From Ginsengibacter hankyongi (GTDB lineage Bacteria; Bacteroidota; Bacteroidia; Chitinophagales; Chitinophagaceae): 64,000 nucleotides of DNA. Shown one piece after another: positions 6,389 to 15,010 of the stretch. Within the stretch, counting starts at the first letter, position 1. The number at the start of each line of letters is the position of its first letter. Location of the stretch: contig NZ_VYQF01000010.1 of NCBI RefSeq assembly GCF_008710285.1, positions 1 through 64,000 of the forward strand, in the 5' to 3' direction. Both the position numbers and the translations under genes were made by a program. The notes beneath the pieces are model-generated. The model made no database searches and had not been told where the DNA came from. It saw nothing but the letters and a program-made list of their open reading frames with translations.

Positions 6389-7978
6389 TTATTTCTTCTC
6401 CAATGCGTCAATACGGTTTATTAATTCAGTGTTTTGTTTTTTTAATTCTTCAATTTGCTGCTGTTGTTCCTGCACAGCTTTTACCAGTGGCACAACAAAG
6501 TCTGCATAACGCAGCGCATACAAATCATTTTCATTTTTTGGTGCATCAATCCCGGAGAAGTCGAACCCTAATTTTTTTGCTGTCTTTTCTACTTCCTGCG
6601 CTACGAAGCCGGTATACCTTACCTGTTCTTTTTCACTCAATGCTTTAACCTGTGCCGCTTTTGCTTCTGCGCTCAATTTCTTATCTGCGGGGGTATTTTT
6701 ATGAAGAAATTGATCTATTGCTGTTGCATTAAGCGTATAAGTAACAGGACGTAGCTCATTAATAAACTTTAAGCCAGGTACATCTTCCCTTAAATTGTTC
6801 TTATACCGGCCATCACTGATATTGCTCCAGTTCGCATAAGCCCGGTAAGAATTTGTTGCAGAATTTCCTATAGTGACCTGGCTGGCTGCAGTGCAAACGG
6901 TAGCTTGTCCTATTGCAATTACGTTATAATATCCAATTCCGTTCACATCAGTATTAGCGCCAAGAAACACGTTGTTATACCCGTTATTAAGAGTGGTGCC
7001 TGCATTATAACCGAATGCTACATTATATTCTGAGGCAGTGGTATTACGGAGCGCCTGGTAACCGAAGGCAGTGTTGTAACTGTCGTTATTCAGCCGCAGG
7101 GCTTCAAAGCCGCCAGCTGTGTTATAGCTTCCATTGTTATTGTAAAGCGCCGCACTTCCGCAGGCGGTGTTGTAAGTTCCCGTTGAATTAGAGTAGAGCG
7201 AAGCATAGCCAAAGGCACTGTTGAAATTTGCTGTTGTATTCGAGTTAAGTGCATTGGTGCCAAATCCGGAGTTTCCATGGCCATAATTGTTTGCATATAG
7301 CGCATAGTAACCACTTGCCGTATTGCTATAGCCGTCAATGTTAGAGTAAAGAGCGTAATACCCATCTGCCATGTTGTAATTGCCAGTAGAGTTATGATTA
7401 AGCGAGGCTGCTCCAATGGCCGTGTTAAAACTTCCCATACTATTGGAGTACAGCGACTGATAGCCGTGCGCCGTGTTATAAATTCCGGACGTATCCGTAA
7501 AAAGTGCCTGGTAACCGAAGGCAGAATTTGCTGTGCCAAAAGCAGCATTTAAACTCTGATAGCCAAAGTTTGTTTTGAACGGTGAAGTATAATCAATGTA
7601 TCCGGAGCGTTGATTATTTACTTTAATTGCTAACGAATTCGCGTCGGTTGTACCAACAAAATTCGTAGCCGGATTTGAACCTCCATTGCCGGTAAGCGAC
7701 CAGTTGCCGCCACCAGATTCAATTTGCGTCCATGCGCTGCCGTTATGGAACCAAAAGCTGCCCGTAGTTGTATCATACACGATTAACCCTTTTGCGGGAT
7801 TTACTATAGCTGTCCTGCTTGTGGCAGAAGTCCTTGGGAGAAGAAGTCCTTTATCGCTGGACTTTACTTCAAGCATAGAACTGGCGTCAGGCGTGGTGGT
7901 ACCAATTCCTACACTTTGAGCCAGGGAAGATTTATTAAATAAAATAATCACGATTGAAAGCAGGAATAGCTTTTTCAT
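6389..7978 (-). CDS. Tail-fiber-like surface protein with C-terminal S74 autoproteolytic chaperone
   Basis: A 529-residue exported protein with a signal peptide (about residues 1-20, SSLAQS). A head region carries the Bacteroidota motif VGIGTTTPDASSMLEVKSSDKG. The middle, about 130-360, consists of degenerate repeats of about 20-24 residues of the form NTAxGYxALYSNxxG. The C-terminal domain is an S74 intramolecular chaperone, with SDGRYKNN near residues 386-393 providing the Ser-Lys dyad and INELRPVTYTLN following. The last 40 residues are a coiled coil (VKAVQEQQQQIEELKKQN). In phage tail spikes S74 domains drive trimerisation and then cleave themselves off; here it probably matures a trimeric surface fibre. 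It is a single-gene unit on the minus strand. Confidence 0.85.
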   Translation of the reverse strand: MKKLFLLSIVIILFNKSSLAQSVGIGTTTPDASSMLEVKSSDKGLLLPRTSATSRTAIVNPAKGLIVYDTTTGSFWFHNGSAWTQIESGGGNWSLTGNGGSNPATNFVGTTDANSLAIKVNNQRSGYIDYTSPFKTNFGYQSLNAAFGTANSAFGYQALFTDTSGIYNTAHGYQSLYSNSMGSFNTAIGAASLNHNSTGNYNMADGYYALYSNIDGYSNTASGYYALYANNYGHGNSGFGTNALNSNTTANFNSAFGYASLYSNSTGTYNTACGSAALYNNNGSYNTAGGFEALRLNNDSYNTAFGYQALRNTTASEYNVAFGYNAGTTLNNGYNNVFLGANTDVNGIGYYNVIAIGQATVCTAASQVTIGNSATNSYRAYANWSNISDGRYKNNLREDVPGLKFINELRPVTYTLNATAIDQFLHKNTPADKKLSAEAKAAQVKALSEKEQVRYTGFVAQEVEKTAKKLGFDFSGIDAPKNENDLYALRYADFVVPLVKAVQEQQQQIEELKKQNTELINRIDALEKK

Positions 7979-8240
7979 TGTTGTATGTTTTTAATGTATT
8001 AATTGTTAACAATTAATTGTTGCGATCATTTGGTATAGAGAAATTCAAGCTACAGATATTGAATACCCCGGTGTAGCCATATGAACAACAGAGGCGAGGA
8101 AAGTGTTTTGATAGGTTACTTACTAACCTAAATTTAATACATAACACTTGTTTTTAAAAATTTCCCCGCGGAGAATTTTAAAATGACCACAACTTTGTTT
8201 CCCTCAGGATATGCATTTACATTTTTGCCTGTAAACCCGG

Positions 8241-9236
8241 CTATACTGATTTTCTTTTTTCGTGTATCCGCTCCCGTAGATTATGAAAAAACAGTTGACG
8301 GTCTTTCTCGCTTATTTCACTGATGAGCATGGATTTTTTTAGCAGGATTTTAAGTGTATCAAAGGTGTAATTAATAAATTCAGCATTTTTGGTCATCATA
8401 TAATTTATTACATTATGGTTAATGAAAACCATTCTCATGCCATCCATCTCAACCAATGTTGTATTATCTCCAAGGAAAAATTCATTAATATAAAACGCAT
8501 ACTTAATTTTATTTTCCTGCTGTGGATTTTGATGAGGAAATTTATATCCATACTCAACCTGCAATTCAATGTGATTAACGAGCTTCTCCAGGCAATCATA
8601 AACAGTTTTAATATCCTGCTGCGATTTGAAAATTTTTGTTTCACGGTAATATTCTATTTGCCTGATAGTGGTGTTAATACAGTCCATATTCCACATTTCC
8701 ACTGATGGAATCTGGAGATATAAATCAGAAATCTTCCGGCCTGTTTTATTAAAAATGTCTATGAAATCATCTATCAGGAACTGCCCTTTATTAAACTTAG
8801 GGTAATCCAGGTCATAGCGGCTCCAGAAATAACATTTGAACGCAGCAAGTTCCGGGAACATGAAATGATGGAAAATAGGAATATCCTTGTTCAGGCTATA
8901 CATCACTTTTTCTTTAGCCGGCATAAAATATTGAAGCTGGCTAACGATGCCCTGCAGGTAATTTTCAAAATCGAATGTATTCCTGTCAATGTTCTTTCCC
9001 CAGAAAATCAGTGCATCATTTTGTAAATGAAGGAATGAATCCAGGGAAATTTTATAATGCGCAGCCAGTTGGGACACTTCGTCTAAAGTAAGATGTTTTT
9101 CCCCACGGAGGCGCCTATACGCACTGTCATTACTGAGGTGTAACTGCTCAGCCAATGCATCCACCAACGCAAGATGAGGGGGCAGGTGATTTTTTATCTC
9201 TTTTAAAAGGGCTATTTGTAACGCTATCGCATCCAC
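8241..9236 (-). CDS. BetR-type helix-turn-helix regulator
   Basis: A 331-residue cytoplasmic protein. Residues 1-70 form a BetR/XRE-like DNA-binding domain: LAEQLHLSNDSAYRRLRGEK is the recognition segment and is followed by LTLDEVSQLAAHYKISLDSF. The remaining about 260 residues are alpha-helical with no recognised domain and end in a basic tail (RERIHEKRKSV); they presumably dimerise or sense a signal. Proteins of this architecture are common in Bacteroidetes with unknown targets. The gene stands alone, with a gap of about 220 bp upstream. Regulon and ligand are unknown. Confidence 0.78.
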   Translation of the reverse strand: MDAIALQIALLKEIKNHLPPHLALVDALAEQLHLSNDSAYRRLRGEKHLTLDEVSQLAAHYKISLDSFLHLQNDALIFWGKNIDRNTFDFENYLQGIVSQLQYFMPAKEKVMYSLNKDIPIFHHFMFPELAAFKCYFWSRYDLDYPKFNKGQFLIDDFIDIFNKTGRKISDLYLQIPSVEMWNMDCINTTIRQIEYYRETKIFKSQQDIKTVYDCLEKLVNHIELQVEYGYKFPHQNPQQENKIKYAFYINEFFLGDNTTLVEMDGMRMVFINHNVINYMMTKNAEFINYTFDTLKILLKKSMLISEISEKDRQLFFHNLRERIHEKRKSV

Positions 9237-9453
9237 CGTTCAATGATTTTTATTCCGAATATAAAGACTAAAGTCAGCTTTTGCAAGAAGTGCAAATTAA
9301 AAAAGAAACATGCCGGGTTTTTGGCAACATCCGCAAAAAATACCATTGAAAAAAGATCACATCAATTATGAAAAGCCGGATTAGCAATAGAACTTTATGC
9401 CGGCCGGGACGATATCGATGAAAAGACAGTACTATGGTAACGGCGAATAGCTA

Positions 9454-9723
9454 ATGGATTGGCCGAATCTGTATCCTCACACTTCGGGATCGTATAAGCT
9501 CATCGGTTCTGATTCTATTTATTTTCCCCAAGTTGGTGTAACGGCAGTCGTAGACGGAAGCGGGGCATATCAGTCAGGCGCCAGTGGTGGCCATTATAAA
9601 TTTAATGGGACCTTGCTTACCATTACCCAAAGTGCCGTGAAAGGCTTCACATTCGACGATTCAGGTGAAACATATAACATGCTACAATCAGCCACATCTT
9701 CTATTGTAATGGAAAAACAATAA
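9454..9723 (+). pseudogene. Possible remnant of a lipocalin-like exported protein
   Basis: An open frame of 89 codons reading GSYKLIGSDSIYFPQ and HYKFNGTLLTITQSAVKG, which looks like the C-terminal beta-strands of a small exported lipocalin-like protein. There is no signal peptide or lipobox, and an in-frame stop (9448-9450) lies 3 bp before the ATG at 9454, so it cannot extend upstream in this frame. The upstream sequence (9237-9453) offers no clear N-terminal half. Either a genuine small protein or, more likely, a decayed gene. Confidence 0.4.
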
Positions 9724-9886
9724 TTACTCAATGTGACCTGGTTTTTTTGCATTGGGCAGGAACTAACGTCCGCTGGAATTAATGGTTGATTTACACGGTT
9801 AAAAAGAAGGAAAACCTCTTTGGGAAACGATGATACACAAAAATTTAATTCCCAAATTCGTTTAACTTCACCTTAAAATTTTACTG

Positions 9887-10375
9887 ATGGCAATCCGCAT
9901 TTTTATTACAGGCGGCACTTTCGATAAGGAATATAATGAGCTGAACGGTAAACTATATTTTAAAGACAGCCACCTGGGCGACCTCCTGGAAATGGGTCGT
10001 AGCAAAGTTCCTGTGGAAATACGAACGCTGATGATGGTGGATAGTCTGGAAATGACAGACGAAGACCGCGAGTTGATTATACACCAATGCAACAACTGTG
10101 ATGAAACACAAATAGTAATTACACATGGCACTGATACCATGGCCGACACTGCCAAAGCATTGGCACAAAAAGTGCCGGACAAAACCATCATACTCACCGG
10201 CGCCATGATCCCGATTAAGTTTGGTAGTTCAGACGGGCTGTTTAATCTTGGCAGCGCGCTTGCCTTTGCACAAACGCTACCCGTGGGAGTATATGTGGCA
10301 ATGAATGGCCGCTATTTTAACTGGGACAATGTATGGAAGAACAAACAGACCGGTGTATTTGAAGAAATAAAATAG
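9887..10375 (+). CDS. Single-domain asparaginase-like protein
   Basis: A 162-residue protein equivalent to only the N-terminal, catalytic half of L-asparaginase (normally about 330 residues). The family motifs are present: FITGGTFDK near residue 10 with the first catalytic Thr, ITHGTDTMADT with the second Thr and the Asp, DKTIILTGAM with the probable catalytic Lys, and SSDGLFNLGSA. There is no signal peptide, so it is cytoplasmic. The C-terminal domain that completes the active site in classical tetramers is absent, and the 122 bp to the next gene cannot hold it. Short asparaginase-like proteins are known in bacteria. Activity is plausible but uncertain. Confidence 0.82.
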   Translation: MAIRIFITGGTFDKEYNELNGKLYFKDSHLGDLLEMGRSKVPVEIRTLMMVDSLEMTDEDRELIIHQCNNCDETQIVITHGTDTMADTAKALAQKVPDKTIILTGAMIPIKFGSSDGLFNLGSALAFAQTLPVGVYVAMNGRYFNWDNVWKNKQTGVFEEIK

Positions 10376-10497
10376 CTTTAGACTTCCTGGTTGTGCATGA
10401 AATCTCTAAACCCGGTTTTTAAATATCTGTTTGAATGATTTATTCGTACAGGCAATACAGTTAGTATAAGGCATAAACAAGTTGCAACGGGTAAATC

Positions 10498-10908
10498 CTA
10501 CTTTTCAAACCGCTTATTTAAATGATTTATCAGCCAGGTTATTTGTATAAATATCATTATGGTAGCTAAAACAATTACAGTTGTAGTAATCCTTGAAAAT
10601 TGAAATAAAGGCACATCACCAAACGTGTGAATAAAATTCTTCATTCCCGGGCCGAACGACCATACCTTAGCCTGGTTTTGCGAACTGCCGCTTACGATGA
10701 AGTAGCCCAATGTGGCAATAATCGCAAAAACAAGAAGCCAGCCCTTTTTTGAAATTAAAGGTTTATAGATAGTGGCCTTACTCTTGTCGGTTGCCAAAAC
10801 GTTGGCCATAACTTTAGCAGTAAAATCATGAGGAGGTGATTCTAATGGAGTTTCTTTTATCGCCCTCTGAACATAATGTTCAATATTTTTATCCTCGTTC
10901 CCTTTCAT
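10498..10908 (-). CDS. Probable anti-sigma factor membrane protein
   Basis: A 136-residue protein with a hydrophilic N-terminal about 50 residues (VQRAIKETPLESPPHDFTAKVM) and two transmembrane helices, near residues 55-72 and 103-125. It overlaps the upstream ECF sigma gene by 4 bp (ATGA), so the two are translationally coupled. Function is inferred from position and topology: a short cytosolic segment that could hold the sigma factor at the membrane. No zinc-binding ZAS motif (HxxxCxxC) is present, so if it is an anti-sigma factor it is of a divergent kind. Confidence 0.65.
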   Translation of the reverse strand: MKGNEDKNIEHYVQRAIKETPLESPPHDFTAKVMANVLATDKSKATIYKPLISKKGWLLVFAIIATLGYFIVSGSSQNQAKVWSFGPGMKNFIHTFGDVPLFQFSRITTTVIVLATIMIFIQITWLINHLNKRFEK

Positions 10909-11477
10909 AATATTGTACTTTCTGGTTCCAAACGCTCTTTCATAAGAACTGTCAACTTTTTCCTGCTCCTGTATAATCTTATCTTAACATTGTTCGGGTT
11001 AATACCGATAATCTTTGCAATTTCCTCTAAAGATTGTTCCTCAAAATAATATAACGTCAACAAAAAACTTTCCTCGCCGGGCAACAACTGTAAACAATCC
11101 CGGATCATTTGTCTGCGCTCCTTCTCTTCAATAGAATCTAACACATTCAATACAGATGTTGCTTCCATTTCCCTGGATTCATCCAGGCTGGTGATGACTT
11201 GCAATCTTTTATTCTTCTTTAGCCTGTCGAGACAAGCATTAAAAGTTATTTTATAAATCCAGGTTGAAAATTTAGAATCCCCGTTAAACTTACATAATGA
11301 TTTATATATTTTATAGAACGTATCCTGCGCAGCTTCCTCTGCTTCATGCCTGTCTTTGAGCATCTTCAACGATAACGTAAATACCATATCCTTATATCTT
11401 TCCACCAATACCGCAAACGCATTGGTGTCACCCTTCAGCACCAGGTGGATATAATGTTGATCGTTCTCTTTAACCAT
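10905..11477 (-). CDS. ECF-type RNA polymerase sigma factor
   Basis: A 190-residue sigma-70 family protein. Region 2 is clear (VERYKDMVFTLSLKMLKDRH, then AEEAAQDTFYKIYKSL and STWIYKITFNACLDRLKK). Region 4 has the helix-turn-helix YYFEEQSLEEIAKIIGINPN followed by VKIRLYRSRKKL. There is no region 3, as expected for extracytoplasmic function sigma factors. It is the first gene of a two-gene operon with the membrane protein at 10498, overlapping by 4 bp, and is divergent from the DUF6249 membrane gene at 11617, which may be a target. The signal is unknown. Confidence 0.92.
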   Translation of the reverse strand: MVKENDQHYIHLVLKGDTNAFAVLVERYKDMVFTLSLKMLKDRHEAEEAAQDTFYKIYKSLCKFNGDSKFSTWIYKITFNACLDRLKKNKRLQVITSLDESREMEATSVLNVLDSIEEKERRQMIRDCLQLLPGEESFLLTLYYFEEQSLEEIAKIIGINPNNVKIRLYRSRKKLTVLMKERLEPESTIL

Positions 11478-11616
11478 ATGAATAATAATAAGACGACAAC
11501 AAGCCAGGCCCGGTTACATCCTGTAAAAACTTTTTTACAATTACTGTAACCTGTAACAAAATTGTGTCGTCATAACCATGAACGAAATAAAATTATATAA
11601 TTAAAAACAAATCACC

Positions 11617-11970
11617 ATGGGCCCGGAACTTTTGATACCGATAAGCTTATTCCTCGCAATTTTTGGCATTGTCTACCTGTTTTTATCCACCCGAAACAAA
11701 GAGCGCCTTGCGTTAATTGAGAAAGGAGTTGATGCCGGCATTTTTATGAAAGGGAGGCAAAACGCCATCCCCACCGGCAGGATAATTATCCTGAATTTAG
11801 CCTTACTGCTGATAGGCATCGGTGTGGGAGTTTTCATTGCACTTTTATTATCTACCTATACTTCTTTAAACCAGGACGCCATTTATCCGGCAGCTATATT
11901 TACAATGGCCGGCATTGGATTATTTGTGGGTTTCCAAATGACAGGTAACCTGGAGAAAGAGCAAAAATAA
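11617..11970 (+). CDS. DUF6249-type small membrane protein
   Basis: A 117-residue protein with three hydrophobic segments (about residues 4-22, 56-80 and 91-108). Between the first two is the characteristic cytosolic stretch TRNKERLALIEKGVDAG, which I associate with DUF6249. There is no signal peptide. The gene is transcribed away from the ECF sigma operon, with 139 bp between the starts. In Bacteroidota this type of protein frequently sits next to ECF sigma genes, so it may be under the control of that sigma factor. Biochemical role unknown. Confidence 0.75.
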   Translation: MGPELLIPISLFLAIFGIVYLFLSTRNKERLALIEKGVDAGIFMKGRQNAIPTGRIIILNLALLLIGIGVGVFIALLLSTYTSLNQDAIYPAAIFTMAGIGLFVGFQMTGNLEKEQK

Positions 11971-12088
11971 TTTGCAAAAACACCCTAAACGGCCAGATCA
12001 TAACGTTAAAGAATATTCGATTTTTCGGTATATTATTATGCGGGAGAATTTTGAAAATTCTGAAAAGTAAAAGCAAGTGAGAGCCGAT

Positions 12089-12739
12089 TCATTTACAACA
12101 GCAATCTTTATTACTTTTTGCTTTTTCAAAACATTCCCGGCCTTCCTTAAATGAGAAATAAGAAAGGCCGAGGCTTCCTAAGTTGTCTAGGTACGGGATG
12201 TGCAAAATTTCGTATATACCACTGCTGAACAACAATACTATTGACATATAAATGCAAACTTTTGTGCATTGGGCATCTGCAAGGATTGCCTGCGAGTTAA
12301 GATTTTTTCCGACTTTAGTTTTCAACATAATTAAGGCCCACATAACCATAATTGATATAACGGATACTATAATTCCTGCAAATGTCGTTCGGGGATTATG
12401 ATTAGTCCAGGTATTGTAGATACTGGTTGTTACAAGCCCCGCGACTAAAGTATAAAAAGAAAAACCGGTAATTCTTAAAGCCGATCGCTCAAAATCATCT
12501 TTGATACTATGGGGATTTCTTTGAATGCGCAATACCATATGAGCAATTCCCAGACCCGAAAGCACTTCTATAAAACTATCTGCACCAAAACCAAAAAGCG
12601 CAAGACTGCCGTCCTCGAAGCCAAAATAGAGTGATGCCACTCCTTCGCCAATATTATAGATGATTGTAAACAGGGCAAGTCCTGAAGCCTATTTATATAA
12701 TTGTTCCTGCCGGAAAGGAAAGGTTTTTAGTAATCCCAT
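12089..12739 (-). pseudogene. Cation-efflux-like transporter interrupted by an in-frame amber codon
   Basis: Read from an ATG at 12737-12739 the frame gives 16 codons (MGLLKTFPFRQEQLYK), then TAG at 12689-12691, then continues in the same frame for about 200 codons as a multi-helix membrane protein. Marker segments are ALFTIIYNIGEGV, FGFGADSFIEVLSGLG and YLDNLGSLGLSYFSFKEG, resembling the transmembrane domain of cation diffusion facilitator proteins; no separate cytoplasmic domain follows. A GTG restart at 12640 would lose the first helix. One base change (AAG or CAG to TAG) would explain the lesion. Probably inactive, unless the amber is read through or is a sequencing error. Confidence 0.7.
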
Positions 12740-12857
12740 CTTATTCGCTGTAAAATTAAAGATACTTATAAGAATGCGTTGGTTCGCGACAGGGTTTGCG
12801 CATTTATAAGTAACTTTTGTAACATACTATAAGTTTTAAAATTTTGAACTTTATATC

Positions 12858-13472
12858 ATGGATAACTCAATTCAAAATCATTGGAACGCTGTTTATAAAA
12901 CAAAAGGGCCAGACCAGGTAAGCTGGACTCAGGAGGTTCCAAAAACTTCTTTGGACTTTATACATTCTTTCAGCCTGGCAAAGAATGCAAAAATTATTGA
13001 TATTGGGGGCGGAGATAGTAAACTCGTGGACTATTTATTGAAGGAAGGATATGAGGACATTACAGTTCTTGACATTTCAGAAAAAGCACTTGAAAAGGTA
13101 AAAGCCCGCCTTGGCGATGCAGCAAAAAAAGTAAAGTGGATTGTAAGCGACATCGTTGATTTTGTACCAACCGAAAGTTATACACTTTGGCACGACCGGG
13201 CTACTTTTCATTTTCTTACCACATCAGGGCAGATTAAAAAATACATGGATACGGCGAGGAAAGCGGTTAATGATTATTTGACAATAGGGACATTTTCGGT
13301 CAACGGGCCGGAAACTTGCAGTGGCCTCGCGGTAAAACAATATTCAGAAACTGCATTACAAGAGGAAATTCGTCATGGATTTAATAAAATTCGTTGCATA
13401 AACGAAGATCATGTTACACCGTTCAATACATCACAGAGTTTTTTATTTTGCAGCTTCAAAAAAAAAGCATGA
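12858..13472 (+). CDS. Class I SAM-dependent methyltransferase
   Basis: A 204-residue cytoplasmic enzyme. The N-terminal signature HWNAVYKTKGPDQVSWTQ is followed by motif I, IIDIGGGDSKLVDYLL near residues 46-61, which binds S-adenosylmethionine. ITVLDISEKALEKVK is the second strand with its acidic residue, and WHDRATFHFL corresponds to motif IV. It belongs to a broad small-molecule methyltransferase group (TehB/thiopurine-like); the substrate is unknown. The DUF2784 gene starts 26 bp after it, so they may be co-transcribed. Confidence 0.85.
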   Translation: MDNSIQNHWNAVYKTKGPDQVSWTQEVPKTSLDFIHSFSLAKNAKIIDIGGGDSKLVDYLLKEGYEDITVLDISEKALEKVKARLGDAAKKVKWIVSDIVDFVPTESYTLWHDRATFHFLTTSGQIKKYMDTARKAVNDYLTIGTFSVNGPETCSGLAVKQYSETALQEEIRHGFNKIRCINEDHVTPFNTSQSFLFCSFKKKA

Positions 13473-13498
13473 TAATATAGCCGGGTTAAATATTTTTG

Positions 13499-13948
13499 AT
13501 GGAGACTTGCACCCTTAATAGTCTTGTAAAACCTCATATTTTCTTGCGTATGTGGTACAGTTTCCTCAATATTTTCTTCTTTGTTTTTCATACAATATTT
13601 ACGTTGTTTAATATAGTCGGATGGATTTTTCAAAAGACGAGAAAGCTGCATTTGATTACTATTTCCCTTACTGCCTTCTCCTGGTTCTTCCTCGGCATTT
13701 GGTATGGATGGGGTTACTGCTTTTGTACCGACTGGCATTGGACGGTAAGGCAAAGGCTGGGGTACAAAGATCACTCCAACTCTTATATTCATTTTCTTAT
13801 TCTCAAATTATCAGGCATTAATCTTAATGAACAAATGGTGGAGAATGCTACACTAGTTATATTCCTTTTATGCTTTATTCTGAGTGCCTGTTTAAATATA
13901 AAAGACTGGCGAATAAAAAAGAATAAATCTCAAAATCATTTGAGTTAA
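13499..13948 (+). CDS. DUF2784-family membrane protein
   Basis: A 149-residue integral membrane protein matching what I know of DUF2784: FFFVFHTIFTLFNIVGWIF, TRKLHLITISLTAFSW, FLGIWYGWGYCFCTDWHW and LGYKDHSNSYIHFLILKLSG. Four helices are predicted. The conserved Cys, His and Trp cluster in GYCFCTDWHW hints at a metal or cofactor site, but no function is established. I start at the ATG of 13499 rather than the overlapping TTG at 13496. The upstream methyltransferase is 26 bp away. Confidence 0.85.
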   Translation: METCTLNSLVKPHIFLRMWYSFLNIFFFVFHTIFTLFNIVGWIFQKTRKLHLITISLTAFSWFFLGIWYGWGYCFCTDWHWTVRQRLGYKDHSNSYIHFLILKLSGINLNEQMVENATLVIFLLCFILSACLNIKDWRIKKNKSQNHLS

Positions 13949-14091
13949 TGATTGTTGTCATTTATTTCCGCCTGTCGTGTTTATAATTTTATTTCTTAAA
14001 ATATTTCACTGGAATATATTAAAAAGAAAACCTGCAATCAGGACGTTGCTTTCCTGGTTACCATCAGGCGCAAGCTCTAAAATAATTCAAT

Positions 14092-14388
14092 ATGAAAAAG
14101 ATAATTGGCAACCTGGCAATTGCATTAATTATTGGGGTGCTTTTCTCCTGCAATGGGCATTATCGTTTCCTTATTGGCCAGCCGCCTGAACATCCATCTG
14201 TGATAATGCCGCTAAGCCCCGGAGACGGTTATATATGGATTGGAGGAGAGTGGTATTTCAACGGCAATTCATATTTATGGCGCGATGGTTATTGGACAAG
14301 ACCACGCGATGGAATCAGGTGGGTGCCCGGAGACTGGAAGAGAAACCATCATGAATGGTATTATAATCCGGGGCGATGGAGAAAATGA
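14092..14388 (+). CDS. WxxGxW-repeat lipoprotein
   Basis: A 98-residue lipoprotein: the leader ends in LFSC with Cys20 as anchor. The mature part consists of aromatic repeats of the YxWxxGxW type (YIWIGGEW, YLWRDGYWTRP, IRWVPGDWKR, EWYYNPGRW). Such proteins coat or sit at the envelope; no enzymatic role is known. It begins a same-strand run with the exported GyrI-like protein (16 bp later) and the bactofilin-like membrane protein, pointing to a shared envelope function. Confidence 0.82.
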   Translation: MKKIIGNLAIALIIGVLFSCNGHYRFLIGQPPEHPSVIMPLSPGDGYIWIGGEWYFNGNSYLWRDGYWTRPRDGIRWVPGDWKRNHHEWYYNPGRWRK

Positions 14389-14404
14389 TTATAAAACGTT
14401 TATT

Positions 14405-14989
14405 ATGAAAAAAGAAATTTCGAAGCTTGCTTTATTATGGCTGTTTATTATTTGTATATCATCTGATCAACGGCCAGGTGTTATTTCATTATTACCAATA
14501 AAGCATTGGGTAAATGATACTATCCCGGTGAAAATTACGCTGGATAAAACTGCATTCAATGATATGAATATTCTTTTTATAACCGACACAGCAGCTACGA
14601 CTGACGGAATAAAAGATGTTCTGGGGAAAGCGTATGGTGAAATAATGCAGTTTGTTCAGCAAAATCAGTTACAACCTTTAAAATTTATGGCATGGTATGG
14701 TTCCGTGCAGCCACCGTGGATAATGAACGTCGCCGTTGAAGTTAATAAAATACCTGAAGCAGTTAACGGGCGCATTCATTCTAAGGTACAGCCCGGTGGT
14801 GAAGTATTGATTGCACATATCCGGGGGCCGTATGACCAGGTGGGGCAAGCCTACAATGCTATTGGAAAATGGATGAATGAAAATACCCGAAAAGCAAAAA
14901 GTGCGCCTTTCGAAGTATATATAAATGATCCTGCAACGGTAAAAGACCCTTCCGAAATTCAAACAGATGTTTATCAGCCCCTGGAATAA
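14405..14989 (+). CDS. Exported GyrI-like small-molecule-binding domain protein
   Basis: A 194-residue protein when started at the ATG of 14405, which gives a signal or anchor segment LALLWLFIICISS; a longer frame from 14240 would run inside the preceding lipoprotein gene. The C-terminal about 150 residues resemble the GyrI/AraC effector-binding fold: KFMAWYGSVQPP, MNVAVEVNKIPE, VLIAHIRGPYDQVGQAYNAI and FEVYINDPATV. GyrI-like domains normally bind hydrophobic ligands in the cytosol as part of regulators; here the domain appears exported and alone. It is sandwiched between two envelope genes. Its ligand is unknown. Confidence 0.75.
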   Translation: MKKEISKLALLWLFIICISSDQRPGVISLLPIKHWVNDTIPVKITLDKTAFNDMNILFITDTAATTDGIKDVLGKAYGEIMQFVQQNQLQPLKFMAWYGSVQPPWIMNVAVEVNKIPEAVNGRIHSKVQPGGEVLIAHIRGPYDQVGQAYNAIGKWMNENTRKAKSAPFEVYINDPATVKDPSEIQTDVYQPLE

Positions 14990-15010
14990 ATTAATAGTTA
15001 AACTCGTTTT

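Noticed and set aside
12089-12640. Intact 183-residue membrane protein starting at GTG 12640
   Set aside because: The same frame continues upstream through an amber codon into a sensible ATG start and missing helix, so the shorter form is a truncated reading.
13977-14189. 70-residue open frame before the WxxGxW lipoprotein
   Set aside because: Overlaps the lipoprotein gene out of frame and has no recognisable features.
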